Shown here: positions 8,095 to 15,711 of the stretch, one piece after another | Position numbering within the stretch: position 1 is the stretch's first letter | Layout: every line of letters starts with the position of its first letter | NCBI RefSeq assembly: GCF_014201415.1 | Contig: NZ_JACHEH010000005.1 | Span: 186,001-250,000, forward strand | Reading direction: 5' to 3' | Origin: Chelatococcus composti | GTDB taxonomy: Bacteria > Pseudomonadota > Alphaproteobacteria > Rhizobiales > Beijerinckiaceae | Length of the DNA stretch: 64,000 nt | Program-made: the position numbers and the translations under genes | The notes under the pieces: generated by a model | Told to the model about the DNA's origin: nothing | Database searches by the model: none | The model's input: the letters and a program-made list of their open reading frames with translations, nothing else

Positions 8095-8982
8095 ATGTTT
8101 GAACTTCTGGGAATTCCGCCGCAGGCGCTTTTCGGCCAGCTTCTGCTCGGCCTCATCAACGGCTCGTTCTATGCGATCCTGAGCCTTGGGCTCGCGATCA
8201 TCTTCGGGCTGCTCAACATCATCAACTTCACGCACGGCGCGCAGTACATGATGGGCGCCTTCGTCGCCTGGATGCTGCTGAACTATGCCGGCATCGGCTA
8301 CTGGTGGGCGCTTCTCATCGCACCGTTGATCGTCGGCGCCACCGGCATCGTCATCGACCGGCTGTTCCTCGCGCGGCTGCGTGACCTCGACCATCTTTAC
8401 GGCCTGCTGCTCACCTTTGGCCTCGCGCTCATCATCCAGGGACTGTTCCGCAACCAGTACGGTGTCTCGGGCCTGCCCTACAGCATTCCGCCGGAGCTCG
8501 CGGGGGGGCGCAACCTCGGCTTCATGTTCCTGCCCAACTATCGCGGCTGGGTGGTCGCCGCCTCGCTCGCGGTGTGCCTCGCCACCTGGTTCGTCATCGA
8601 GAAGACGCGGCTCGGCGCCTATCTGCGTGCCGCAACGGAGAACCCGACGCTGGTGCAGGCCTTCGGCATCAACGTGCCGCGGCTCATCACGCTCACCTAC
8701 GGTTTCGGCGTGGGTCTTGCCGCGCTCGCCGGCGTGCTGGCGGCGCCGATCTACTCGGTCAATCCCAACATGGGGGCGGATCTCATCATCGTCGTCTTCG
8801 CCGTCGTCGTGATTGGCGGCATGGGCTCGATCCTGGGCTCGATCGTCACCGGCTTCGGGCTCGGCCTCATCGAGGGGCTCACCAAGGTGTTCTATCCGGA
8901 GGCTGCGGCCACCGTGATCTTCGTCGTCATGGTGCTCGTGCTGCTCATCAAGCCGGCTGGACTGTTCGGGAGGGCTGCGTGA
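8095..8982 (+). CDS. livH: Liv-type ABC permease (LivH-like)
   Basis: 295-residue inner-membrane permease with about eight hydrophobic segments. GLINGSFYAILSLGLAIIFGLLNIINFTHGAQYMMGAF is the classic LivH N-terminal signature, and GVLAAPIYSVNPNMGADLIIVVFAVVVIGGMGSILGS is the conserved cytoplasmic-loop region that contacts the ATPases. It forms the translocation pore with the LivM-like protein. Its stop codon overlaps the next start (ATGA). Confidence 0.9.
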   Translation: MFELLGIPPQALFGQLLLGLINGSFYAILSLGLAIIFGLLNIINFTHGAQYMMGAFVAWMLLNYAGIGYWWALLIAPLIVGATGIVIDRLFLARLRDLDHLYGLLLTFGLALIIQGLFRNQYGVSGLPYSIPPELAGGRNLGFMFLPNYRGWVVAASLAVCLATWFVIEKTRLGAYLRAATENPTLVQAFGINVPRLITLTYGFGVGLAALAGVLAAPIYSVNPNMGADLIIVVFAVVVIGGMGSILGSIVTGFGLGLIEGLTKVFYPEAAATVIFVVMVLVLLIKPAGLFGRAA

Positions 8983-9962
8983 TGGCGAGCGTCAGCGGGC
9001 AAATGGCGGCGGCGCCGGCGGCGCGGGCGACGGTGGAGGCGGCGAGCCTGCACCGGGCGATCTTCATCGGCATCGCGGTGTTCCTCGCGGTGGCGCCGTT
9101 CCTGCTCTATCCCGTGTTCCTCATGAAGGTGCTGTGCTTCGCGCTCTTCGCCTGCGCCTTCAACCTGCTGCTCGGCTACGGCGGTCTCCTGTCCTTCGGC
9201 CATGCGGCCTATCTCGGCACGGCGAGCTACATCTGCGCACACACCGCCAAGGTCTGGGGCGTGCCGCCGGAGGTCGCCATCCTCCTTGGCACGGCGTCGG
9301 CCGCGGTGCTGGGCCTCGTCTTCGGCTCGCTCGCCATCCGCCGACAGGGCATCTACTTTGCCATGATCACGCTGGCGCTCGCCCAGATGGTCTTCTTCTT
9401 CTCCCTGCAGGCGCCCTTCACGGGCGGCGAGGACGGTATCCAGGCGGTGCCGCGCGGGCGGCTGTTCGGCCTCGTCGACCTGTCGAGCGACACGACGCTC
9501 TACTATGTCGTGGCAACGATCTTCCTCGCCGGGGTGCTCTTCATCTACCGCATCATCCATTCGCCCTTCGGGCAGGTGCTGAAGGCCATTCGCGACAACG
9601 AACCGCGCGCGATCTCGCTGGGCTATGCCACCAACCGCTACAAGCTCGTCGTTTTCACCCTGTCGGCGACGCTGGCGGGGCTGGCGGGGGCGACGAAGGC
9701 CATCGTCTTCCAGCTCGCCTCGCTGACGGACGTGCACTGGACCATGTCGGGTGAGGTGGTGCTGATGACGCTCGTGGGCGGCATGGGCACCGTCTTCGGC
9801 CCCATGGTGGGCGCGGCGGTCATCGTGACCATGCAGAACTACCTCGCCCACCTCGGCGCCTGGGTCACCGTCATCCAGGGGGTCATCTTCGTCATCTGCG
9901 TGATGCTGTTCCGCGAGGGTATTGTCGGCGTCCTTGCCAAGAGGCTGAAGCGGCCGCTGTAG
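8982..9962 (+). CDS. livM: Liv-type ABC permease (LivM-like)
   Basis: 326-residue partner permease. Residues 50-90 contain ALFACAFNLLLGYGGLLSFGHAAYLGTASYI, typical of LivM, and the C-terminal part has GEVVLMTLVGGMGTVFGPMVGAAVIV, the EAA-like coupling region. A 30-residue alanine-rich cytoplasmic leader precedes the first helix. The start at 8982 is fixed by the ATGA overlap with the LivH gene. Last gene of the operon; a bidirectional terminator follows. Confidence 0.9.
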   Translation: MASVSGQMAAAPAARATVEAASLHRAIFIGIAVFLAVAPFLLYPVFLMKVLCFALFACAFNLLLGYGGLLSFGHAAYLGTASYICAHTAKVWGVPPEVAILLGTASAAVLGLVFGSLAIRRQGIYFAMITLALAQMVFFFSLQAPFTGGEDGIQAVPRGRLFGLVDLSSDTTLYYVVATIFLAGVLFIYRIIHSPFGQVLKAIRDNEPRAISLGYATNRYKLVVFTLSATLAGLAGATKAIVFQLASLTDVHWTMSGEVVLMTLVGGMGTVFGPMVGAAVIVTMQNYLAHLGAWVTVIQGVIFVICVMLFREGIVGVLAKRLKRPL

Positions 9963-10018
9963 CGGGCCGCTCTTTCCGCCCGTCCTGCAGGACGGACCGG
10001 GGGTACCCGGAAAGAAAA

Positions 10019-10051
10019 GGCCCGGCAGGGTTGCCTCCTGCCGGGCCTCTT
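10019..10051. terminator. Bidirectional Rho-independent terminator
   Basis: GGCCCGGCAGG (10019-10029) and CCTGCCGGGCC (10037-10047) form an 11-bp stem. A T-rich tail follows on the plus strand (TCTTTTCC) and on the minus strand (TTTTCTTTCC), so it serves both the Liv operon and the convergent lipoprotein gene. Confidence 0.85.
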
Positions 10052-10071
10052 TTCCTGTCTTTCCCTCGCGC

Positions 10072-10371
10072 TTACCAGCAACCCCAGGCGTTGCAGCGAT
10101 AATAGTAGCGGTGGCGCGGGGCCGTCGCGGCTCCCAGCACGGCGCCGCCGACGAGGCCGGCAGCCGCACCGACAGCGACCTGCGAGGCAGCCTGGTCGGA
10201 CTGGCGGCGGTAACGCGCGTAGGTGGCGTTGACGCAGCGGTCGTAAGCGCGCGTGCCGGGCCTCAGGCCGGCGTCACGGCAGGTAAACTCGGCCTCCACC
10301 GCCGAGTCCTGGGCTGTCTGACAGGCGGCCAGCGCCAGCGCGAGAGCCCCCGCAACAAGCAGAATACGCAT
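10072..10371 (-). CDS. Small glycine-zipper lipoprotein
   Basis: 99-residue putative lipoprotein. The signal sequence MRILLVAGALALALAAC ends in a lipobox with Cys17 as the lipidated residue. The mature part has a C-x15-C spacing (CRDAGLRPGTRAYDRC), a predicted helix YARYRRQSDQAASQ, and then a glycine/alanine-zipper segment VAVGAAAGLVGGAVLGAA before an aromatic tail RHRYYYRCNAWGCW. Likely anchored in the outer or inner membrane. Function unknown; similar small envelope lipoproteins are frequent in Hyphomicrobiales. Confidence 0.75.
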   Translation of the reverse strand: MRILLVAGALALALAACQTAQDSAVEAEFTCRDAGLRPGTRAYDRCVNATYARYRRQSDQAASQVAVGAAAGLVGGAVLGAATAPRHRYYYRCNAWGCW

Positions 10372-10581
10372 AGGTGTCCCCCGAAGAAACGACCGCTTTA
10401 CTTAATGGAAGAGTTAACAGAAAGTCAACGAAGCAAGGCATGATCGGATTATATTTCAATTCTCTATGGTTAATGTACGAGTGTCGCGACGGCCGCGGGC
10501 AGCAACGGCGCGGTGGCTCAAATGGCGGACGGGTGTGCAAGCCTCGCCGGCCGCCTCGACCCTGGCGAACGGGTCTGCGTC

Positions 10582-11199
10582 TCAAGGCGCCAGGAGGCCC
10601 TTGGCTGAAAGGGCCCTGCGGCCGGCGACCAGCTGGCAGGTCGCCTCGGCGACGCGCCGCCCCAGATGCCGCGCCGTGGCGAGGTCAGATTCCGGCGGCG
10701 TCCGCTCCGGTCCCTCGTCGACGTTCGACTGGGCGGCGGCCCCCAGCCAGAACCCGAGGCGGTTGAGATCGTCGGCCGAGCCGCGGGAGGAGTTGTTGGC
10801 TGGCGGAAGGGCGAGATTGACCCAGTGCATGCCGTGCTGGGCCGCGAAGAGGGCGAGCTGCATCAGGGTGGCCAGCTTGTCGCCCGCGTGCGCGCCGGAG
10901 TTGGTGAAGCCGGCGGCAATCTTGTCCTTCCACAGAAAGCCCCTGGCCATCACGGCCTTCGACGATGCGTCCTGAAAGGCTTTGAAGGCAGCGGACGGGC
11001 CGGCCATGTAGGTCGGTGTTCCGAAGATGATGGCATCGGCTGCGGCGAGATTGTCCCAGCGCGCCTGCGCGTCTTCGACTGTCAGGAGCTGCGGCTCGGC
11101 GCCTTCCACCTGCGCGACGCCGGCTTTCACGGCGCGGGCCTGCCGCGCCGTGTGCCCGTAGAGGCTGTGGTAGACGATGGCGATGCGGGCAGCGGTCAT
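10582..11199 (-). CDS. Flavodoxin-fold NAD(P)H:quinone reductase-like protein
   Basis: 205-residue flavodoxin-like protein. IAIVYHSLYGHTARQARAVKAG is the FMN phosphate-binding loop, AADAIIFGTPTYMAGPSAAFKAFQDAS the isoalloxazine-contact region, and KIAAGFTNSGAHAGDKLATLMQLALFAAQHGM matches WrbA-type quinone reductases. It probably binds FMN and reduces quinones or other electrophiles by two electrons in the cytoplasm. It begins two bases after the ECF41 sigma gene ends, so the two form an operon and this gene is a likely target of that sigma factor. Confidence 0.85.
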   Translation of the reverse strand: MTAARIAIVYHSLYGHTARQARAVKAGVAQVEGAEPQLLTVEDAQARWDNLAAADAIIFGTPTYMAGPSAAFKAFQDASSKAVMARGFLWKDKIAAGFTNSGAHAGDKLATLMQLALFAAQHGMHWVNLALPPANNSSRGSADDLNRLGFWLGAAAQSNVDEGPERTPPESDLATARHLGRRVAEATCQLVAGRRALSAKGLLAP

Positions 11200-11201
11200 G
11201 T

Positions 11202-12182
11202 TCAGTGAACCACTTCGTTGGCAATGTGCTGAAGCTTGTCCGGGTTCTGCACGACGTAGATCGCGGCAATCCTGTCGTGTGTGATCTCGAGCGCCGTCGT
11301 CTGCAGCATTGTCTCCTTCTCGATGGTGACGAAGCCGGGCAGGCCGTTGATGAAGCCGTAGCAGATGAGGCGCGAGGGCGTACGGGCAAACAGCACGGCC
11401 AGTTTTTCATGGAGCCGGACGACCTCACCCAGCCCGACGACAGGGGCGCGGGTGGCGCCTGTCTTGCCGCCTCCGTCGGCGAGGGCTCTCACATCATCCG
11501 TCAGCAGCCCGCGCAGGGCGGCGATATCTCCGCTGCGGGAGGCAGCGAAGAACGCCCTCGCAATCTCGAGGCCCCGTTCCTTTGCCAGGGGAAACCGCGG
11601 GCGCGCCTCGCGCACATGGGTCCGGGCACGGCGCGCGAGCTGGCGGCAAGCGGCCGGGGTCCGGTCGAGCGTTTGCGCGATCTCGTCAAAGCTCGCGCCG
11701 AAGACGTCGTGAAGGAGGAAGGTCGCGCGCTCAAGCGGGGAGAGACGCTCGAGCGCCATGAGAAGCGGCAGCGTGACATCGTCCGCCGCCACCGCCTCCT
11801 CCGGCTCGAGGACCGGCTCCGGCAGCCACGGCCCGACGTAGCCTTCCCGCCGGCGGCGCGCGGACTTCAGGTGATTGAGGCAGAGCCGGGTGACGATCCG
11901 GCACAGCCAGGCTTCCAGGTCGCGGATGTCATCGCGGTCGGCGCGCAGACAACGCAGGAACGCATCCTGCACGACATCCTCGGCCTCCGCCATCGAGCCG
12001 AGCATCCGGTAGGCGATCCGCACCAGCCTCGGGCGCAGCGCATCGAGCGCCGCTGCGCGAGCGTGTCCCGTGTTTACGGGTGCAGCGAGCATGGCGGGAG
12101 CCTGCCGGCCTGATGGGCCGGCCGGCCCGTCCTGCCCCTCGGGCGAGACCTCGTGGACGATCGAGGCGTTGTTGCCGGTCAT
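11202..12182 (-). CDS. ECF41-type RNA polymerase sigma factor (SigJ-like)
   Basis: 326-residue extracytoplasmic-function sigma factor. Region 2 (ALRPRLVRIAYRMLGSMAEAEDVVQDAFLRCL) and region 4 (LSPLERATFLLHDVFGASFDEIAQTLDRTPAACRQLARRAR) are followed by a C-terminal SnoaL-like domain. The three ECF41 family marks are present: WLPEP at 119-123 between regions 2 and 4, DGGGK at 236-240 and NPDKL at 313-317. In this family the C-terminal extension modulates activity in place of an anti-sigma factor. ATG at 12182 has GGGAGAAGG upstream; the ATG at 12206 would leave almost no leader after the predicted promoter. Confidence 0.92.
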   Translation of the reverse strand: MTGNNASIVHEVSPEGQDGPAGPSGRQAPAMLAAPVNTGHARAAALDALRPRLVRIAYRMLGSMAEAEDVVQDAFLRCLRADRDDIRDLEAWLCRIVTRLCLNHLKSARRRREGYVGPWLPEPVLEPEEAVAADDVTLPLLMALERLSPLERATFLLHDVFGASFDEIAQTLDRTPAACRQLARRARTHVREARPRFPLAKERGLEIARAFFAASRSGDIAALRGLLTDDVRALADGGGKTGATRAPVVGLGEVVRLHEKLAVLFARTPSRLICYGFINGLPGFVTIEKETMLQTTALEITHDRIAAIYVVQNPDKLQHIANEVVH

Positions 12183-12218
12183 GCGCCTTCTCCCGTTTCG
12201 GATCACATCCGATGCCCA

Positions 12219-12245
12219 GACAAGGCAGGACGGGACAATGTGACA
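12219..12245 (-). promoter_or_regulatory. Predicted ECF41-dependent autoregulated promoter
   Basis: On the minus strand TGTCACA (12245-12239), 16 bases, then TGTC (12222-12219). The published ECF41 consensus is TGTCACA-N16-CGTC, so the -35 element and spacing match exactly and the -10 element matches at three of four bases. It is 37 bases upstream of the chosen sigma-factor start. Confidence 0.65.
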
Positions 12246-12308
12246 TCGTACGACCGATTTCGGGAGACGCCCGGCCGGGACCAGGTGTGACGGCGCGGCG
12301 TTGCTGCC

Positions 12309-12923
12309 TCACCGGTCGCTGACGGCCAGGCGCAGGCCGAGGCCCGCGAAGGCGGCGGCAAGGCCATAGCGCAGCCACTGCTGTACCCGCCTCGATTCGA
12401 TGACGAGCTGCCGGAAGGTGCAGGCCAGGAAGCCATAGCCGAGGAACACGGCGAAGGTCATGGCCATGAAGACGGCGCTGAGCCCCAGCAGCTGGAGCAG
12501 TGGGCTCGCGGAGCCGGGCTCGACGAACTGGGGTAGGAAGGCGAGGAAGAAGATCGTGAGCTTCGGGTTGAGAATGTTGAGCAGGAAGGCCTTGACGACG
12601 ATGGTCGCTGCGCTCATCGGGGCCGCGTCCTCCGCCACCGCAAAGGCCGTCTTGTCGCGCCACGTCGCGTAGGCGAGATAGAGAAGATAGAGGACGCCGG
12701 CAAACTTGAGCGTCTGGAAGGCGAGTGCGCTCGCATGCATCACAGCCGCCAGGCCGAGGATCGTGGCGGCGAGGTGCGGCACGATGCCGGCGGTGCAGCC
12801 GAGGCTTGCGTAGACGCTGGCGAGGCGGCCCCGCTGCAGGCCGGCCGTGACCGTATAGAGCACGCCGGTGCCGGGAACCAGGATGACGATCAGCGATGTG
12901 AGCAGAAAGTCGGTATTGATCAT
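12309..12923 (-). CDS. LysE/RhtB family amino acid exporter
   Basis: 204-residue membrane protein with six hydrophobic segments. The first helix, LTSLIVILVPGTGVLYTVTAGLQRGRLAS, carries the LysE/RhtB signature around the PG motif, and NILNPKLTIFFLAFLPQFV is the second conserved block. These proteins export amino acids such as lysine, threonine, homoserine or leucine. It lies 75 bases downstream of a second LysE-family gene on the same strand, to which it is only moderately similar, so they may form a pair under the divergent MocR regulator. Confidence 0.88.
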   Translation of the reverse strand: MINTDFLLTSLIVILVPGTGVLYTVTAGLQRGRLASVYASLGCTAGIVPHLAATILGLAAVMHASALAFQTLKFAGVLYLLYLAYATWRDKTAFAVAEDAAPMSAATIVVKAFLLNILNPKLTIFFLAFLPQFVEPGSASPLLQLLGLSAVFMAMTFAVFLGYGFLACTFRQLVIESRRVQQWLRYGLAAAFAGLGLRLAVSDR

Positions 12924-12998
12924 GTCGTCTCCGCCTGCATCTTTCAGGTCGCCACGATCGCCAGCCGGATGATGGGGAACCGGTCCGTCCGGCCGGGC

Positions 12999-13631
12999 TC
13001 ATCTGCCGTCGAGTGCCAGCTTCAGCGCGAGAGCCGCGAGGACGCCCGCCATCGACCACCGCTGCACCTTGAGCCAGCCCGGACGTGACGAGAACCAGCG
13101 CGCCACAGAGCCGGCCGCCATCACGATCGCAAGGTTTACCGAAAAGCTTACAGCAATCTGCATCGTGCCCAATGTCAGGCTCTGCAGGAGCAGGTTGCCT
13201 TGGGCAGGATCGACGAACTGCGGCAGCAGCGACAGGTAGAGGAGGGCGATCTTGGGATTGAGCAGGTTCGTCATCAGCCCCATGGTGAACAGCTTGCGCG
13301 GGCCGTCCACGCCAAGGTCGGACCGCGGCGTGAGGACGGACCGGGCGCCGGGTTTGACGGCGTTCCACGCCAGGTAGAGAAGATAGGCCGCTCCCGCCCA
13401 CTGGAGCGTCTCATAGGCATGGGGAACGGTCAGCAGCACTGTGGTCAGCCCGAACGCCGCGCCCAGCATGTAAAAGACGAATCCCAGGATGACGCCGAGC
13501 AGCGAGATAAACCCGGCTGTCCGTCCCTGCAGGATGGAGCGGGAGAGCAGATAGATCATGTTCGGGCCCGGGGTGAGGACCATCCCGAGCGACACCAGCG
13601 CAAAGCCCGACAGACTGGCGAGAGGCACCAT
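12999..13631 (-). CDS. LysE family translocator divergent from MocR
   Basis: 210-residue membrane protein: LVSLGMVLTPGPNMIYLLSRSILQGRTAG (PGPN motif) and GLMTNLLNPKIALLYLSLLPQFVDP are the two LysE blocks. Six hydrophobic stretches are seen. The start at 13631 removes a non-conserved extension. It is transcribed away from a MocR-type regulator whose gap contains a near-perfect 22-bp palindrome, so regulation by that protein is likely. The exported amino acid is unknown; a PLP-binding regulator suggests that a PLP-reactive amine or amino acid is the signal. Confidence 0.88.
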   Translation of the reverse strand: MVPLASLSGFALVSLGMVLTPGPNMIYLLSRSILQGRTAGFISLLGVILGFVFYMLGAAFGLTTVLLTVPHAYETLQWAGAAYLLYLAWNAVKPGARSVLTPRSDLGVDGPRKLFTMGLMTNLLNPKIALLYLSLLPQFVDPAQGNLLLQSLTLGTMQIAVSFSVNLAIVMAAGSVARWFSSRPGWLKVQRWSMAGVLAALALKLALDGR

Positions 13632-13680
13632 CGACGAGTCTCCGGCAAGAGGCCGAGAGGATTGTCTCGACTCCGAAGTC

Positions 13681-13702
13681 AGTGCAATATCAATATTGCA
13701 CT
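13681..13702. promoter_or_regulatory. 22-bp palindrome between lysE and mocR-type genes
   Basis: AGTGCAATAT-N2-ATATTGCACT with no mismatch between the ten-base arms. It lies 49 bases upstream of the LysE-family start and 22 upstream of the MocR-type start. The perfect symmetry and position make it the likely operator of the GntR/MocR protein and possibly overlap both promoters. Confidence 0.75.
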
Positions 13703-13724
13703 CGGAGCAATCTGCAGCAATCGC

Positions 13725-15053
13725 ATGAGCAATTTCCGTGACATCGCCGACGCCATCGCGGCCGACATCGCCAGGGGGCGCCTGAAGCCGGGGGAGCGCT
13801 TGCCGCCGCAGCGCGAATTCGCCTATCGGCACGGCATCGCGCCATCCACGGCCAGCCGCGTGTATGCGGAGCTGGCGCGGCGCGGGTTGATTGCCGGAGA
13901 GGTCGGCCGGGGAACGTATGTCCGCTGGCCGATTTCGCAGCCCGCCCCCGCGCTCAGCGAGCCGGGCTCTGCCCCGCTCGATCTCGAGCTCAACTTCCCG
14001 ATCCTGCCGGCGCAGGCGGCGATGTTGCAGGAGGCGTTACAGACGACGCTGCGCCTCGACACGTTGTGTCAGGCGCTGCAGCCGGTGGGTGCGTCGGCTT
14101 CGCCCTCTGTCCGGGCCGTCGCGGCGACGTTTCTGGCGCGTGCCGGCTGGACGCCGGACCCCGCGGGCCTCCTCTTCACGGGCAACGGCAAGCAGGCCAT
14201 TGCAGCGGCAATGGCGGCCCTCGCCGGGCCGGGCGAGCGCATCGGCGTCGAGGCGCTGACCTACCCGGTCGTCAAGGGCATCGCCGCGCGCCTCGGCATC
14301 ATGCTGGTGCCGCTCAGGCTCGACGAAAAGGGTCTCGTGCCGGACGGGCTCCTGGAAGCGCACCGGTCGGCCCCGCTGAAGGGCCTCTATGTGCAGCCGT
14401 CCCTGCACAATCCCCTGGGCATTACCATGGACGACGCCCGCCGGCGGGACGTGGCGGCGGCCCTCGCGCAGGAGGGACTTACCGCCATCGAGGATGCGAT
14501 CTACGGTTTTCTTGCCGACGAGGTGCCCCTTGCCGCCCTGGCGCCCGACCGTGTCATCGTCGTCGACAGCCTCTCCAAGCGGGTCGCCCCGGGCGTGACC
14601 CTCGGCCTCGTCGCCGCGCCGGCGCAGCTCTGCGACCGGGTCGCCAATGCCATGCGCACGGGCGCGTGGACCGCGACCGGGCTGCCGCTTGCCATCGGCC
14701 TGCAGCTGATGGCGGACGGGACGGCCGAGCGGATCGGCAGGCTCAAGCGCGCGGACGCCGCTGCGCGGCAGGCCATCGCGCGAGAGGTCCTTGCGGGCCA
14801 CAGACTGTCCGCCGATGCCCGCGCCTATCATGCCTGGCTGGAGCTGCCGGATGCGTGGCGGGCGGAGACCTTCGTCGCGGCCGCCTACCGGAGCGGCATC
14901 GCCGTCTGTCCCGGCAGCGCCTTTGCCGTCAGCGCGGGCCATGCGCCGAATGCCGTGCGCATCGCCCTCTCGTCGCCTCCGCCCGACGCGCTGCGCGCCG
15001 GCCTGCAGACGCTGCGCCGCCTGATCGACGAAGGCGGCCCCGACGTCGGCTGA
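13725..15053 (+). CDS. MocR/PdxR-type GntR regulator with aminotransferase domain
   Basis: 442-residue fusion regulator. Residues 1-70 are a GntR winged helix (IADAIAADIARGRLKPGERLPPQREFAYRHGIAPSTASRVYAELARRGLI). Residues from about 100 form a fold-type I aminotransferase domain with Lys285 in VDSLSKRVAPGVTLGL as the predicted PLP-binding lysine, and LHNPLGITM as the substrate-side loop. MocR proteins sense PLP or its amine adducts and usually lack transaminase activity in vivo. Divergent from a LysE exporter with a perfect palindrome between. The ATG at 13725 gives a normal GntR N-terminus. Confidence 0.92.
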   Translation: MSNFRDIADAIAADIARGRLKPGERLPPQREFAYRHGIAPSTASRVYAELARRGLIAGEVGRGTYVRWPISQPAPALSEPGSAPLDLELNFPILPAQAAMLQEALQTTLRLDTLCQALQPVGASASPSVRAVAATFLARAGWTPDPAGLLFTGNGKQAIAAAMAALAGPGERIGVEALTYPVVKGIAARLGIMLVPLRLDEKGLVPDGLLEAHRSAPLKGLYVQPSLHNPLGITMDDARRRDVAAALAQEGLTAIEDAIYGFLADEVPLAALAPDRVIVVDSLSKRVAPGVTLGLVAAPAQLCDRVANAMRTGAWTATGLPLAIGLQLMADGTAERIGRLKRADAAARQAIAREVLAGHRLSADARAYHAWLELPDAWRAETFVAAAYRSGIAVCPGSAFAVSAGHAPNAVRIALSSPPPDALRAGLQTLRRLIDEGGPDVG

Positions 15054-15211
15054 TCGCCGCCCGGCCGGCGGAGTGGGCCGGCGGCGGCGCCGGAGCGATC
15101 AGGCTTCGAGGCATGCGCGCGGTCCATCGTGCGCGGTGGCGCCGAGAGCGGAACTTTCCCCGCCGTGACCCCGTTGGCTCGAAGGATGGCCGATGATCCG
15201 GGGGAATGGCG

Positions 15212-15673
15212 ATGGCCCTGATGCTCACGAGCCCAGCGTTTGCCGATGGCGAGCGGATCCCGCGCTCCTTTGCGCGTGACGGCGAGAACCTGATGCCGCC
15301 ATTGCGCTGGACGGGCGTGCCGGAAGGCGCGGGCAGTCTCGTCCTCGTGGTCGAGGATCCCGACGCACCGTCCGGCACCTTCTACCATCTCGGCGTCTAC
15401 AACATTCCGCCCAATCAGAGCGGCCTGTCGCAGGCGGCCGATGCCGGTCCGAGCGAGGCGATGCGCTTTGCGCGCAACGATTTCGGCAATACGGGCTATG
15501 ACGGCCCGCAGCCACCGCCGGGTCACGGCGTGCATCATTACCATTTCCGCCTTGCGGCCATCTCCCAGCCGCACCTCGACATTTCCGGCGCGGCCGGCGT
15601 TGCGGAGGTCTGGGCGGCCGCGCAGAGGCATCTTCTGGAGGAGACCGTCCTCATCGGCACCTATGAGCGCTGA
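15212..15673 (+). CDS. YbhB/YbcL family PEBP-like protein
   Basis: 153-residue phosphatidylethanolamine-binding-protein fold. MALMLTSPAFADGERIPRSFARDGENLMPPLRW is the usual N-terminus, VLVVEDPDAP and the anion-pocket GYDGPQPPPGHGVHHYHFRL are the two conserved blocks. Bacterial members are called Raf kinase inhibitor-like only by homology; their role is unknown. ATG 15212 is chosen over 15206 because GGGGGA then sits six bases upstream and the N-terminus matches family members. Confidence 0.9.
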   Translation: MALMLTSPAFADGERIPRSFARDGENLMPPLRWTGVPEGAGSLVLVVEDPDAPSGTFYHLGVYNIPPNQSGLSQAADAGPSEAMRFARNDFGNTGYDGPQPPPGHGVHHYHFRLAAISQPHLDISGAAGVAEVWAAAQRHLLEETVLIGTYER

Positions 15674-15711
15674 GGTCGTCCCGCCCGTGCCGCGCGGCGC
15701 GTGGGCGGCGC

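Noticed and set aside
12207-12308. Start of the ECF41 gene at the ATG at 12206
   Set aside because: It lies 13 bases from the predicted -10 element and lacks a ribosome-binding site; ATG 12182 has GGGAGAAGG.
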